This document shows positions 26,318 through 35,150 of a stretch of DNA of 64,000 bases, piece after piece (positions within the stretch are counted from its first letter, which is position 1; each line of letters starts with the position of its first letter). The DNA is from Variovorax paradoxus B4 (GTDB taxonomy: Bacteria > Pseudomonadota > Gammaproteobacteria > Burkholderiales > Burkholderiaceae_C): NCBI RefSeq assembly GCF_000463015.1, contig NC_022234.1:558001-622000 (forward strand), written 5' to 3'. The notes beneath the pieces were generated by a model. That model ran no database searches, was not told where the DNA came from, and saw nothing but the letters and a program-made list of their open reading frames with translations. The position numbers and the translations under genes were made by a program.

Positions 26318-26707
26318 CTACCTGGTTGCGGCCTTGCGCCCGCGCAAGGCCGCCCGCTTCGGCACGCTGTCTCCATAGGCTTGCCACCACGCGGCCAGCG
26401 CCTGCATCGTCGGCCCGAGCGCACGCGCCTTGGCCGTCATCTCGTATTCGACGCGGGGCGGCACTTCCGCGAACACGGTGCGCGACACCAGGCCATCCTT
26501 CTCGAGCTCGCGCAGCTGCGCCGTCAGCATGTGCTGGGTGATGCCGGGAATGGCTTTTCGCAGCTCCCCGAAGCGGTAGATGCGCTGGTTGAGCAGCCAC
26601 ATGATTTCCAGCTTCCATTTGCCCGAGAGCAGCGCGAATGCGCGGCGCATTTCCTCGTGCATGTCGATCTTGCTGCCGCCCTTGGTCTGCTTTTCCATAC
26701 TAAGCAT
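26318..26707 (-). CDS. HxlR-family transcriptional regulator
   Basis: 129 aa winged-helix regulator: AFALLSGKWKLEIMWLL, RFGELRKAIPGITQHMLTAQLRELEKDGLV and PPRVEYEMTAKARAL are hallmark HxlR/YodB segments. Members often respond to electrophiles, quinones or aldehydes. It is divergent from the DoxX-like gene (start 26797), so it likely controls that gene and itself. Start: ATG 26707 with AGGAT upstream; ATG 26698 (MEKQTK) is an alternative. Confidence 0.88.
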   Translation of the reverse strand: MLSMEKQTKGGSKIDMHEEMRRAFALLSGKWKLEIMWLLNQRIYRFGELRKAIPGITQHMLTAQLRELEKDGLVSRTVFAEVPPRVEYEMTAKARALGPTMQALAAWWQAYGDSVPKRAALRGRKAATR

Positions 26708-26796
26708 TATTTTTTCATCCTACTTGCGGGCTTTCATGTTAGGCGACATCCTTGCCGCAAGTCGATGCAATCACGCTCGCTTTGGAAAAAAACCTC
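26708..26796. promoter_or_regulatory. divergent HxlR / DoxX control region
   Basis: 89 bp, locally AT-rich (GCATTATTTTTTCATCCTAC) against the GC-rich background. It should hold both promoters and the HxlR operator. No specific operator could be assigned by eye. Confidence 0.3.
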
Positions 26797-27231
26797 ATGA
26801 CTGGAAATTACTCGTACTGGACCAGCACGACGCTGCTGTCCCTGCTTTATCTGGCTTCTGCAACCATGTACATCGCCAGGAGGGACTGGGTTCGCCGGGC
26901 CCTCGCCGACCTGGGCTACCCCGGCTATCTTGTGCCGATGCTCACCGCCGTGAAGATCCTCGCGGTGGCCGCCATCCTGTCGCGCGTCAGCGTGGCTCTG
27001 AGCGATCTGGCCTATGCCGGCGTGCTTTTTCACCTGCTGCTGTCCGCGTCGGCACACGTGGGTGTCCGCAAGCCCGGCGGCGCGCTGCCGGCAGCGGTGG
27101 GCCTCGTGCTGCTGGTCGTCTCGTTCGCGACGCAGAACGCCACCCGCGACATTCCGTCGCCTTACGCCCCGGCCGGCAATGTGGTGGCCGCGCACGGCAA
27201 TATCGGCATCCCCGCGACACAGGACCAGTGA
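26797..27231 (+). CDS. DoxX-like small membrane protein
   Basis: 144 aa with four predicted transmembrane segments (TTLLSLLYLASATMYIA; LVPMLTAVKILAVAAILS; LAYAGVLFHLLLSASAH; LPAAVGLVLLVVSFAT). DoxX-like family; members are linked to redox stress in some bacteria, but the role here is unknown. ATG 26797 is chosen because upstream in-frame residues are not membrane-like and GGAAA precedes it. Six nucleotides separate it from the MAPEG gene, an HxlR-controlled pair by inference. Confidence 0.78.
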   Translation: MTGNYSYWTSTTLLSLLYLASATMYIARRDWVRRALADLGYPGYLVPMLTAVKILAVAAILSRVSVALSDLAYAGVLFHLLLSASAHVGVRKPGGALPAAVGLVLLVVSFATQNATRDIPSPYAPAGNVVAAHGNIGIPATQDQ

Positions 27232-27237
27232 AAATCC

Positions 27238-27624
27238 ATGGCATTCCTTCCCGTCACTTCGCTGTTCGCGGCAGCCTTTGCCGTCGCGCTGGTCGCTCTC
27301 TCGGTTCCTGTCACGCTGCGTCGCGTCAAGGTCGGCGTTCTGATAGGCGAGGGCACGGACGAGCCACTGCGCCGGCGCATCAGGGCGCAGGGCAACTTCG
27401 TGGAATATGTGCCCTTGGCACTCATCGCCCTGGGCCTGGTGGAAGCGCAAGCAGCGCCGGCCTGGATGCTCCCGGCGATGGGAGGCGTGCTCGGCTTCGG
27501 GCGGCTGCTGCATGCGATCGGCATGTTGCGCGATGTTGCGGCGCTGCGTGGCTTCGGGATGATCCTCACCTACTTGGCCCTGGTCTCGGCGGCAGCTCGT
27601 CTGCTGGTGAATGCCGCCTCTTGA
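27238..27624 (+). CDS. MAPEG-family membrane protein
   Basis: 128 aa with four predicted membrane helices. The MAPEG hallmark segment RRRIRAQGNFVEYVPLALI is at residues about 43-61. The family includes glutathione-dependent transferases and peroxidases of membranes; bacterial members are mostly uncharacterised. Co-transcribed with the DoxX-like gene, consistent with detoxification under HxlR control, which is inference. Confidence 0.85.
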   Translation: MAFLPVTSLFAAAFAVALVALSVPVTLRRVKVGVLIGEGTDEPLRRRIRAQGNFVEYVPLALIALGLVEAQAAPAWMLPAMGGVLGFGRLLHAIGMLRDVAALRGFGMILTYLALVSAAARLLVNAAS

Positions 27625-27780
27625 CGAACGACAAGTTGTTCAAGGCGGATTTCGAAGGATGCCCACGCAATCGGTTGCGCATTTCGCTGGATTTCTTGCC
27701 TGATCCTATGGCTTCGATCCTCTTTTGTAGAGGGAGATTTGCCTGGCGAGTTAGAGTCTTCCGCGGAGGCTCCAGGCAGC

Positions 27781-28743
27781 ATGGCATCCAGACACCACGA
27801 CACGGCAGCTCAGTGCAGGCCGCCGCAGGAGGCGATGGCGCAGATCATCGGCGCACGGACCCCGCAAACAGGCGACTTCGACACACCCGTACCCGGCCTC
27901 GGCTTCTTTCGGCGCGAATCCCCCGCGCCGCCTGCCGTCTGCATGGTCGAGCCGAGCATCGTCCTCGTCGCCCAGGGTGCCAAGCAGATGTGGGTGGGCG
28001 GCGAGGCGTATCCCTATGACACCTCGCGATTCCTCATCACCTCATTGGACGTGCCCGCCAATTCGGAGGTGAGGGTGGCAAGCCCTGATCGGCCCTGCCT
28101 GGGGCTGGTCCTGAAGCTGGACGTGCGCGTGCTGGCCGAGCTGATCGCGCAGCGCAGCCTGCCGCCGCATCGCGATCGCCCGGTCGGGGTGGGGGTGGGA
28201 ATCGGTGTGGCCACGCCTGCCATCCTGGCGCCGTTCGGGCGCCTGCTGGAGCTGCTGGACGAGCCCGAAGCCATTCCCGTTCTCGCACCGCTGATCCATC
28301 GGGAAATCCACTACCGGCTGTTGATGAGCGATCAAGCCTCCAGGCTGCGGCAGATCGCCTCCGTGGACGGACAGGGCCACCGGATTGCAAGAGCCATCGA
28401 CTGGCTGAAGCTGAACTATGCATCGCCGCTTCGCATCGACGAACTCGCGGCCCGCGTGCAGATGAGTGCACCCACGTTTCATCACCACTTTCGCCAGCTC
28501 ACCGCGATGAGCCCGTTGCAGTACCAGAAATGGCTGCGGTTGAACGAAGCGAAACGATTGATGCTGAGCGAACACTTCGATGCAGCGGCTGCGGCATTCA
28601 AGGTCGGCTACGAAAGTCCCTCCCAGTTCAGCCGCGAGTACAGCCGCCTGTTCGGTGCGCCGCCCAAGCGCGACATCGAGGAGCTGCGGGGAGGCGCCAG
28701 GGGCACCGAGGCGCCCAGGCAAGGGCTGGCGAGCCCGGCATAG
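27781..28743 (+). CDS. AraC-family regulator (cupin-type N-terminus)
   Basis: 320 aa. N-terminal AraC_N cupin-like domain (SIVLVAQGAKQMWVGGEAYPYD), then two C-terminal helix-turn-helix motifs (LRIDELAARVQMSAPTFHHH; AAAFKVGYESPSQFSREYSRLFG). ATG 27781 follows GGAGG at a long spacing; ATG 27835 (MAQIIGAR) is an alternative. It lies just upstream of the aldehyde oxidoreductase genes in the same direction. This AraC subgroup often controls aldehyde or alcohol oxidation genes, so that is its likely target. Confidence 0.9.
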   Translation: MASRHHDTAAQCRPPQEAMAQIIGARTPQTGDFDTPVPGLGFFRRESPAPPAVCMVEPSIVLVAQGAKQMWVGGEAYPYDTSRFLITSLDVPANSEVRVASPDRPCLGLVLKLDVRVLAELIAQRSLPPHRDRPVGVGVGIGVATPAILAPFGRLLELLDEPEAIPVLAPLIHREIHYRLLMSDQASRLRQIASVDGQGHRIARAIDWLKLNYASPLRIDELAARVQMSAPTFHHHFRQLTAMSPLQYQKWLRLNEAKRLMLSEHFDAAAAAFKVGYESPSQFSREYSRLFGAPPKRDIEELRGGARGTEAPRQGLASPA

Positions 28744-28965
28744 GAACTTCCGTTCGCAGGAGGTTGCGACATCAGCGGATTGGGCAAGAAAACAAGCGGA
28801 ATGCTCTATCAATCCCCACGTGGCGCCAGAAAAATGAGGAGCCAAAGACACGATGAAACTGTTCGCAGGTGCATGGCATCCGTTCTCCTATTGCGACCGC
28901 CGATGGCGCGTGGTATCAAAAAAAAGATGGCCGCTGCACCCGAACTTCGAACGACAGGAGCCGAC

Positions 28966-29607
28966 ATGGACAGTCCCACGATCCCCTTGATCTCGCGGCG
29001 TGATGCACTCATCGCCGGCGCCGCCACCGCTGCGGCGGTTTCGTCTTCGGCACCTGCCGAAGCCGCGGCCCCGAAAGCAGCAGCAGCGGCAGGACCCCGC
29101 GTGAAGCTGTCGCTGAACGTCAACGGGCAAGTTCATTCGCTCGAGCTCGATGCGCGGACCACCTTGCTCGATGCGCTGCGCGAGCACCTGCACCTGACCG
29201 GCACCAAGAAGGGCTGCGACCACGGCCAGTGCGGCGCCTGCACGGTCATCGCCGACGGAAGGCGGATCAATTCCTGCCTGACGCTCGCCGTCATGCACGA
29301 CGGCGGGCAGGTCACCACCATCGAGGGACTCGGCACGCCGCAGAACATGCACCCGCTGCAGGCCGCCTTCGTCAAGCACGACGGCTACCAGTGCGGCTAC
29401 TGCACGCCTGGCCAGATCTGCTCGGCGGTTGCCGTGCTCGACGAAATCAAGCGCGGCGTACCGAGCCACGTGAGCGCCGATCTCACCGCGCATCCTCTCC
29501 TGTCGGCTGAAGAGCTGCGCGAGCGCATGAGCGGCAACATCTGTCGCTGCGGTGCCTACTCCAACATCGTCGATGCCATCACCGAAGTGGCCGGGAGCCG
29601 GACATGA
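28966..29607 (+). CDS. paoA: aldehyde oxidoreductase [2Fe-2S] subunit (PaoA-like)
   Basis: 213 aa small subunit of a xanthine-oxidase-family molybdoenzyme. The twin-arginine signal [17 protein letters not shown] at residues about 8-24 predicts Tat export of the folded complex to the periplasm. It has two iron-sulfur clusters: [12 protein letters not shown] ... NSCLT (plant-type ferredoxin domain) and [12 protein letters not shown] ... [13 protein letters not shown] 6 nt before ATG 28966 sets the start, though the frame is open upstream. The stop overlaps the next start (ATGA). Confidence 0.9.
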   Translation: MDSPTIPLISRRDALIAGAATAAAVSSSAPAEAAAPKAAAAAGPRVKLSLNVNGQVHSLELDARTTLLDALREHLHLTGTKKGCDHGQCGACTVIADGRRINSCLTLAVMHDGGQVTTIEGLGTPQNMHPLQAAFVKHDGYQCGYCTPGQICSAVAVLDEIKRGVPSHVSADLTAHPLLSAEELRERMSGNICRCGAYSNIVDAITEVAGSRT

Positions 29608-30554
29608 AGCCGTTTACCTACGAGAGGGCGCAGTCCCCGGCAGAGGCTGCGGCGGCTGTCGCCCGCAGCCCCGGTGCCAAGTTCATTGCCGGCGGCACCA
29701 ACCTGCTGGACCTGATGAAGCTGCAGATCGAAGCGCCGACGCACCTGGTCGACGTGAACGGTCTTGCGCTGGACAAGATCGAGCCCACGTCCGAAGGCGG
29801 CTTGCGCATCGGCGCACTGGTGCGCAACACCGACCTGGCTGCCGACGAGCGCGTGCGCCGCGACTACGGCGTGCTGTCCCGCGCGCTGCTGGCCGGCGCC
29901 TCTGGCCAGTTGCGCAACAAGGCCACCACGGCGGGCAACCTGCTGCAGCGCACGCGCTGCCCCTACTTCTACGACACGGACCAGCCGTGCAACAAGCGCC
30001 AGCCCGGCAGCGGCTGCAGCGCCATCGGTGGCATCACACGCCAGCATGCGGTGGTCGGCACGAGCCAGGCCTGCATCGCGACGAACCCGAGCGACATGGC
30101 CGTGGCGATGCGCGTGCTCGACGCAACGGTCGAGACGGTGCGCCCCGATGGCCGCTCCCGCGTGATCCCGATTGCCGACTTCCATCGCCTGCCCGGCGAC
30201 ACGCCGCACATCGAGACGGCGCTGGAGCGGGACGAACTGATCACCGGCGTCACGCTCCCCAGGCCCATCGGCGGCACGCAGATCTACCGCAAGGTCCGCG
30301 ACCGCGCCTCCTATGCCTTTGCGCTCGTTTCCGTCGCGGCGATCGTGCAGCGCGATGGCTCGGGCCGCGTGGCACTGGGCGGCGTGGCCCACAAGCCGTG
30401 GCGCCTGGAAACCGCGGAGGCCGCGATGTCGCAGGGCGCCAAGGCCGTGACCGCGCAGCTGCTCGCCGGCGCACAGCCGACGCACGAGAACGCATTCAAG
30501 TTGCCGTTGGCCGAGCGCGCGCTGGCTGCGGCGCTGCTGCAAGCGAGGAGCTGA
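29604..30554 (+). CDS. paoB: aldehyde oxidoreductase FAD subunit (PaoB-like)
   Basis: 316 aa FAD-binding subunit. FAD loops [13 protein letters not shown] (residues about 26-38) and [14 protein letters not shown]. The four-cysteine insertion typical of the PaoB/YagS group ([20 protein letters not shown]) suggests an extra [4Fe-4S] cluster. It passes electrons from the 2Fe-2S subunit. It overlaps paoA by 4 nt and lies 2 nt from paoC. Confidence 0.9.
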   Translation: MKPFTYERAQSPAEAAAAVARSPGAKFIAGGTNLLDLMKLQIEAPTHLVDVNGLALDKIEPTSEGGLRIGALVRNTDLAADERVRRDYGVLSRALLAGASGQLRNKATTAGNLLQRTRCPYFYDTDQPCNKRQPGSGCSAIGGITRQHAVVGTSQACIATNPSDMAVAMRVLDATVETVRPDGRSRVIPIADFHRLPGDTPHIETALERDELITGVTLPRPIGGTQIYRKVRDRASYAFALVSVAAIVQRDGSGRVALGGVAHKPWRLETAEAAMSQGAKAVTAQLLAGAQPTHENAFKLPLAERALAAALLQARS

Positions 30555-30556
30555 CC

Positions 30557-32767
30557 ATGAAATTCGACACGCCTGCCACGACCAATCCCATCGACCAGCT
30601 CAAGATCATCGGCAAGCCGACGGCCCGGATCGACGGCCCGATGAAGACCACCGGCACCGCACGCTACGCCTATGAACGCCACACCGAGGTGCCCAACGCC
30701 GCCTACGGCTGGGTGGTGGGCGCCGCCATCGCGAAAGGCCGCATCGCCTCGATGGACCTGGGCGCCGCGCGCGCGGCGCCGGGCGTGCTGGCCATCGTCA
30801 CGGCGCGCAATGCCGGCAAGCTGGGCAAGGGTGACTTCAATACGGCCAAGCTCCTGGGCGGGCCCGAGATCGATCACTACCACCAGGCCGTGGCGCTCGT
30901 CGTCGCCACCACCTTCGAGCAGGCGCGCGCGGCGGCACAGCTGGTGCGTATCGGGTACACGCGGGGGCCGGGGCGCTTCGACCTGGCCGCGGAAAAGGAG
31001 GCGGCACAGATGCCCAAGCCCAGTCCGTTTTCTGGCGAGCCGCAAACGAAGACGGGCGATTTCCCCGGCGCGTTCGCCGCGGCCGCCGTGCAGCTCGATG
31101 CAACCTACACCACGCCCGACGAGTCGCACGCCATGATGGAGCCGCACGCCTCCATTGCGCAGTGGAAGGGCGACAAGCTCACTGTCTGGACATCGAACCA
31201 GATGATTGCCTGGGGCGTCGGCGATGTCGCCAAGATGCTCGGCATCCCGAAGGAGAACGTGCGCCTGGTCTCGCCTTTCATCGGCGGCGGCTTTGGCGGC
31301 AAGCTGTTCGTGCGCGCGGATGCGGTGCTTGCCGCGCTGGGCGCGCGGGCGGCAAAACGGCCCGTGAAGGTGGCCTTGCAGCGGCCCTTGATGGTGAACA
31401 ACACCACGCATCGGCCGGCGACCATCCAGCGCATCCGCATCGGCGCCGCGAGGGACGGCAAGATCACCGCCATTGCCCACGAAGGCTGGTCCGGCGACCT
31501 GCCGGACGGACAGCCGGAAACCGCGGTCAACCAGACCCGGCTGCTGTACGCCGGTGCCAACCGCCTGACGACCACGCGACTGGCCGTGCTGGACCTGCCC
31601 GAGGGCAACGCCATGCGCGCGCCCGGCGAGGCGCCGGGCATGATGGCGCTGGAGATCGCGATGGACGAGATGGCGGAGAAACTCGCACTCGACCCGGTCG
31701 AGTTTCGCGTGCGGAACGACACGCAGGTCGATCCGGAGCAGCCGCAGCGCCCGTATTCCCAGCGCAAGCTGATCGAATGCCTGCGCACGGGCGCCGAGCG
31801 CTTCGGCTGGAGCAAGCGCAACGCGGCACCCGGACAGCAGCGCGAGGGACGCTGGCTCGTGGGAATGGGCGTTGCCGCGGCATTCCGCAACAACCTCTTG
31901 ACCAAGTCGGCCGCGCGCGTGCGCCTGGACAATCGGGGCATGGTCACGGTCGAAACCGACATGACCGACATCGGCACGGGCTCGTACACCATCATCGCGC
32001 AGACCGCCGCCGAGACGATGGGCGTGCCGCTCGACAGAGTGCTCGTGCGCCTGGGCGACTCGGCCTATCCCGAGTCGGCCGGCTCGGGCGGGCAGTGGGG
32101 CGCCAACAACTCGACCTCGGGCGTCTATGCGGCGTGCATGAAGCTGCGCGAAGCCGTGGCAAGCAAGCTGGGCTTCGGCGCGGTCGACGTGGAATTCGCG
32201 GATGGCATGGTGCGCGCCGGCGAGCGTGCGGTGCCGCTCGCCGAAGCAGCGGGCGCGAACGGCCTCGTGGCCGAGGACGGCATCGAGTACGGCGACCTCG
32301 ACAAGAAGTACCAGCAGTCCACCTTCGGTGCGCATTTCGTGGAGGTCGGCGTCGATGCCGCCACCGGCGAGATCCGCGTTCGGCGCATGCTCGCGGTTTG
32401 TGCCGCCGGGCGCATCCTGAATCCCACCTCCGCCCGCAGCCAGGTGATCGGCGCCATGACGATGGGCGTCGGAGGGGCGCTGATGGAGGAGTTGGCGCTC
32501 GACAAGCGGCATGGCTTCTTCGTCAACCACGACCTCGCGGGCTACGAGGTGCCGGTGCACGCCGACATCCCCCATCAGGACGTGATCTTCCTGGACGAGA
32601 CGGATCCGATCTCTTCGCCGATGAAGGCCAAGGGGGTCGGGGAGCTCGGCATGTGCGGCGTCGCAGCCGCGGTGGCCAACGCCGTCTACAACGCCACGGG
32701 CGTTCGGGTGCGCAACTATCCGATCACGCTCGACAAGCTGCTGGATCGGTTGCCGCCGGTGGTGTGA
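30557..32767 (+). CDS. paoC: aldehyde oxidoreductase molybdopterin subunit (PaoC-like)
   Basis: 736 aa catalytic subunit, the usual length for the PaoC/YagR group. It binds the molybdenum cofactor and oxidises aldehydes to acids. Visible: KIIGKPTARIDG start, FIGGGFGGKLF, GQWGANNSTSG, and KGVGELGMCG, where the Glu is the conserved catalytic residue. ATG 30557 lies 2 nt after paoB. The cofactor-insertion chaperone (PaoD-like) is not present downstream; it must be elsewhere. Substrate probably aromatic or other aldehydes, in the periplasm. Confidence 0.92.
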   Translation: MKFDTPATTNPIDQLKIIGKPTARIDGPMKTTGTARYAYERHTEVPNAAYGWVVGAAIAKGRIASMDLGAARAAPGVLAIVTARNAGKLGKGDFNTAKLLGGPEIDHYHQAVALVVATTFEQARAAAQLVRIGYTRGPGRFDLAAEKEAAQMPKPSPFSGEPQTKTGDFPGAFAAAAVQLDATYTTPDESHAMMEPHASIAQWKGDKLTVWTSNQMIAWGVGDVAKMLGIPKENVRLVSPFIGGGFGGKLFVRADAVLAALGARAAKRPVKVALQRPLMVNNTTHRPATIQRIRIGAARDGKITAIAHEGWSGDLPDGQPETAVNQTRLLYAGANRLTTTRLAVLDLPEGNAMRAPGEAPGMMALEIAMDEMAEKLALDPVEFRVRNDTQVDPEQPQRPYSQRKLIECLRTGAERFGWSKRNAAPGQQREGRWLVGMGVAAAFRNNLLTKSAARVRLDNRGMVTVETDMTDIGTGSYTIIAQTAAETMGVPLDRVLVRLGDSAYPESAGSGGQWGANNSTSGVYAACMKLREAVASKLGFGAVDVEFADGMVRAGERAVPLAEAAGANGLVAEDGIEYGDLDKKYQQSTFGAHFVEVGVDAATGEIRVRRMLAVCAAGRILNPTSARSQVIGAMTMGVGGALMEELALDKRHGFFVNHDLAGYEVPVHADIPHQDVIFLDETDPISSPMKAKGVGELGMCGVAAAVANAVYNATGVRVRNYPITLDKLLDRLPPVV

Positions 32768-32945
32768 GATGGTGCTGACTGGCTATAGCGGTCGCTCGGC
32801 CGCGGCCCTGGCCTGCATCGGACGGGTTTCGATGTACCACTGTTGAAAAGCCGCCATCTGCCGGGTCACAGGGCATCAAGGAACAGCAGGATCTTGCGCA
32901 CGCTCCCTGAAGTGCATGCCTGGCATCGCCCGCCAGGGCCCGCGG

Positions 32946-34970
32946 TCAGTCCACCGCAAGCAGGCGGGCATCTTGCGGCGCGAGGCCGCCCTTCGCCACC
33001 ACGTCCTGCCAACGGCCGAAGTCGCGGCGAACGCGCTCCCGCAACGCATTGGGAGTACCGGCTTCAACCCGGGCACCCTGGCGTTCGAATCGGGCAATCA
33101 CTTGCGGGTTGGCAAGAACCTCATTCAGGGCGCGGTTGATCTGTGCGATGACTGCAGGCGAGGTGCCAGCCGGTGCGAACAGGCCGTACCACTGCGAGAC
33201 ATCGACCCCGTCGATGCCTGATTCAGAAAGCGTGGGAACCGCTGCCAAACCATCGAGTCGCGCTGGGGCTGCGACGGCAAGCGCCCGCAGCCGGCCGTCG
33301 AGGATGAAGGGGTGCGCGGTAAACAGGCTCGGGAACATGACCTGCGAGCGACCATCCAATGTGTCCAGGATGGCAGGCGCGGCTCCCTCGAATGTTCTGC
33401 CCTCCATCTTGGTACCGGTACTGAGCTGAAACAGTTCGGCAGCGAAGTGCGGCGGCGTACCGTCACCGGCCGACGCATACCGGATGCCGCCTGGCGCGCT
33501 GCGCAGATGCTTCAGGAGACTGCGCACGTCGTCGAAGCCGGCGTCCCGGTTGGCCACCATCAGGGTCGGCGACGATCCGATCAAGCCGATCGGCTCAAAG
33601 TCTTTGACAGGGTGATAGCCCAGCTTCTGGAGTGCAGGGTTCATGGCGTGGGTGCCCACGTAGCCGAACATGAGGGTGTGGCCGTCCGGTTCTGCCCGGG
33701 CCACATACTCGCTTGCGATGGCGCCATTGGCGCCGGCTCGGTTGTCCACGACGACTTCCTGGCCGAGCAATGGCTTCAATTCGGACGCGATGATCCTGGC
33801 CATCGTGTCGTTGCCGCCGCCTGCACGGGTCGGCACGATGATCGTGACGGGTTTGCGCGGGAACGTGGCCGACTGGCGTGGAGCGGCCTCGGGCCGCGTG
33901 AAGACATAGTCGGGCAACTGCATCTCGCCCTGCATGATCTTTCTGGCGGTACGCACCAGCGCCGCTGCCTTCACCGTTGCGTCGTCCGCCCGGCCCTCGA
34001 GCTCGACTTCCACGTCGATCTGCCCTGCCGGGTGCAGCAGGACCAGGTTGTGACGACCCGGCTCGCGAGCTGCGGCGCTTGCGACCGTGCCCGGGAGTGC
34101 GAAGGCACTGAGCACGCCGATGGCACCCGTGACCGCATGCGAGGCGTGGCAGCGGCGCGGGGTGAAGTAGCGCGAGGTGATGCTGTCTGGCGAGTCCCCC
34201 ACGCTGACCAGCACCGGCTTGGGAATGACGCTGCCTGAGACATCCCCGAGCCCCATCAGCAGGCCGGCCTGCAGGCGCAACTTCTCGAGCCGCTCCAGCA
34301 GCGCCCCATTCGAATCCAGCGCCGCAGGCTTTTCGCCGCCGGCGACGCCGAGGTCGCGCGCGCGCACGATCATGAGCGGCATGGCCGCATCGATGCAGGT
34401 CACCTCGATGCCGTCGATCGTGTCGATCCGCCGGCCGGTCGGAAAGACCTTGCCTGTCACAGCGCCCCAGGCGTCCAGGAAGTTCAGCAGGACCGGTGCA
34501 GCCGTACCCGCCACGCCGTCGATGCGCGCGTCTCCCTCGTAGGTGACGCGCTTGCCGGGCGTCCTGACCGTGACGTCAACGCGCGATCGCGTGTTGACGT
34601 TGAAGACACGTACCTGCGTGACCCCATCCTGCGCCTCGACCAGCCCCTGCTCGATCGCGAAGGGTGCGACGCCCGACAGCATGTTGCCGCAGTTCGGCCG
34701 GGTGTCGACGGAACGGTGGCCGACGCCTACCTGCGCGAACAGGTAGTCCAGATCACAGCCCGGTTCCTTTGAACGGGAAACGATGGCGACCTTGCTATTG
34801 AGGGTGCTGCCGCCGCCCACACCGTCGAGCTGCAGCGGATCGGAGGCACCGATCGCACCGATCAGCGCCTGGTCGCGCTCCTCGTCGCTTTCAGGCAGCC
34901 ACTCCCGCAGGAAGAAGGGGCCGCGCGAGGTACCCGCACGCATCAGTACACATGGAATGGTCCTGCTCAT
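32946..34970 (-). CDS. PrpF-type isomerase fused to a Bug-type binding domain
   Basis: 674 aa, one uninterrupted frame. Residues 1-360 are a PrpF-family isomerase (methylaconitate/aconitate/oxalomesaconate type): GGGSTLNSKVAIV with Lys60, RPNCGNMLSG with Cys94, CHASHAVTGAIGVLSA. Residues about 370-674 are a complete Bug domain (PRKPVTIIVPTRAGGGNDTM, VDNRAGANGAIASE, MVANRDAG) that lacks its own signal peptide. The Bug half would therefore stay in the cytosol unless the fusion is recent and non-functional. ATG 34970 is preceded by TGA-G, suggesting coupling to an upstream frame; ATG 34991 is an alternative start. Probably once two genes, joined by an in-frame deletion. Confidence 0.8.
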   Translation of the reverse strand: MSRTIPCVLMRAGTSRGPFFLREWLPESDEERDQALIGAIGASDPLQLDGVGGGSTLNSKVAIVSRSKEPGCDLDYLFAQVGVGHRSVDTRPNCGNMLSGVAPFAIEQGLVEAQDGVTQVRVFNVNTRSRVDVTVRTPGKRVTYEGDARIDGVAGTAAPVLLNFLDAWGAVTGKVFPTGRRIDTIDGIEVTCIDAAMPLMIVRARDLGVAGGEKPAALDSNGALLERLEKLRLQAGLLMGLGDVSGSVIPKPVLVSVGDSPDSITSRYFTPRRCHASHAVTGAIGVLSAFALPGTVASAAAREPGRHNLVLLHPAGQIDVEVELEGRADDATVKAAALVRTARKIMQGEMQLPDYVFTRPEAAPRQSATFPRKPVTIIVPTRAGGGNDTMARIIASELKPLLGQEVVVDNRAGANGAIASEYVARAEPDGHTLMFGYVGTHAMNPALQKLGYHPVKDFEPIGLIGSSPTLMVANRDAGFDDVRSLLKHLRSAPGGIRYASAGDGTPPHFAAELFQLSTGTKMEGRTFEGAAPAILDTLDGRSQVMFPSLFTAHPFILDGRLRALAVAAPARLDGLAAVPTLSESGIDGVDVSQWYGLFAPAGTSPAVIAQINRALNEVLANPQVIARFERQGARVEAGTPNALRERVRRDFGRWQDVVAKGGLAPQDARLLAVD

Positions 34971-34971
34971 C

Positions 34972-35150
34972 TCAGTGGTCCATGGCGCCATGCGCCTTCC
35001 GCGCCGCATGAAACGCGGCTTTAATTGCTGCTGCGGCGTCCGGCACAGAGGTCGGTTCAAACTTGGTGCGTTTAGCCCGTATCTCAGTGGGACCCGCGGC
35101 TCCACGAGCACCCCGTACTGTCGCCTGGGGCTTCGCGCCCTTGAGCACGC
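34972..35150 (-). pseudogene. possible 3' fragment of a gene cut by the IS110-type element
   Basis: On the minus strand a frame free of stops from the IS edge ends in KRTKFEPTSVPDAAAAIKAA and AMDH at TGA 34972-34974, one base before the PrpF-Bug start. The overlap-like spacing suggests a real upstream gene truncated by the insertion. The encoded family is not recognised, and it could be chance. Confidence 0.3.
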
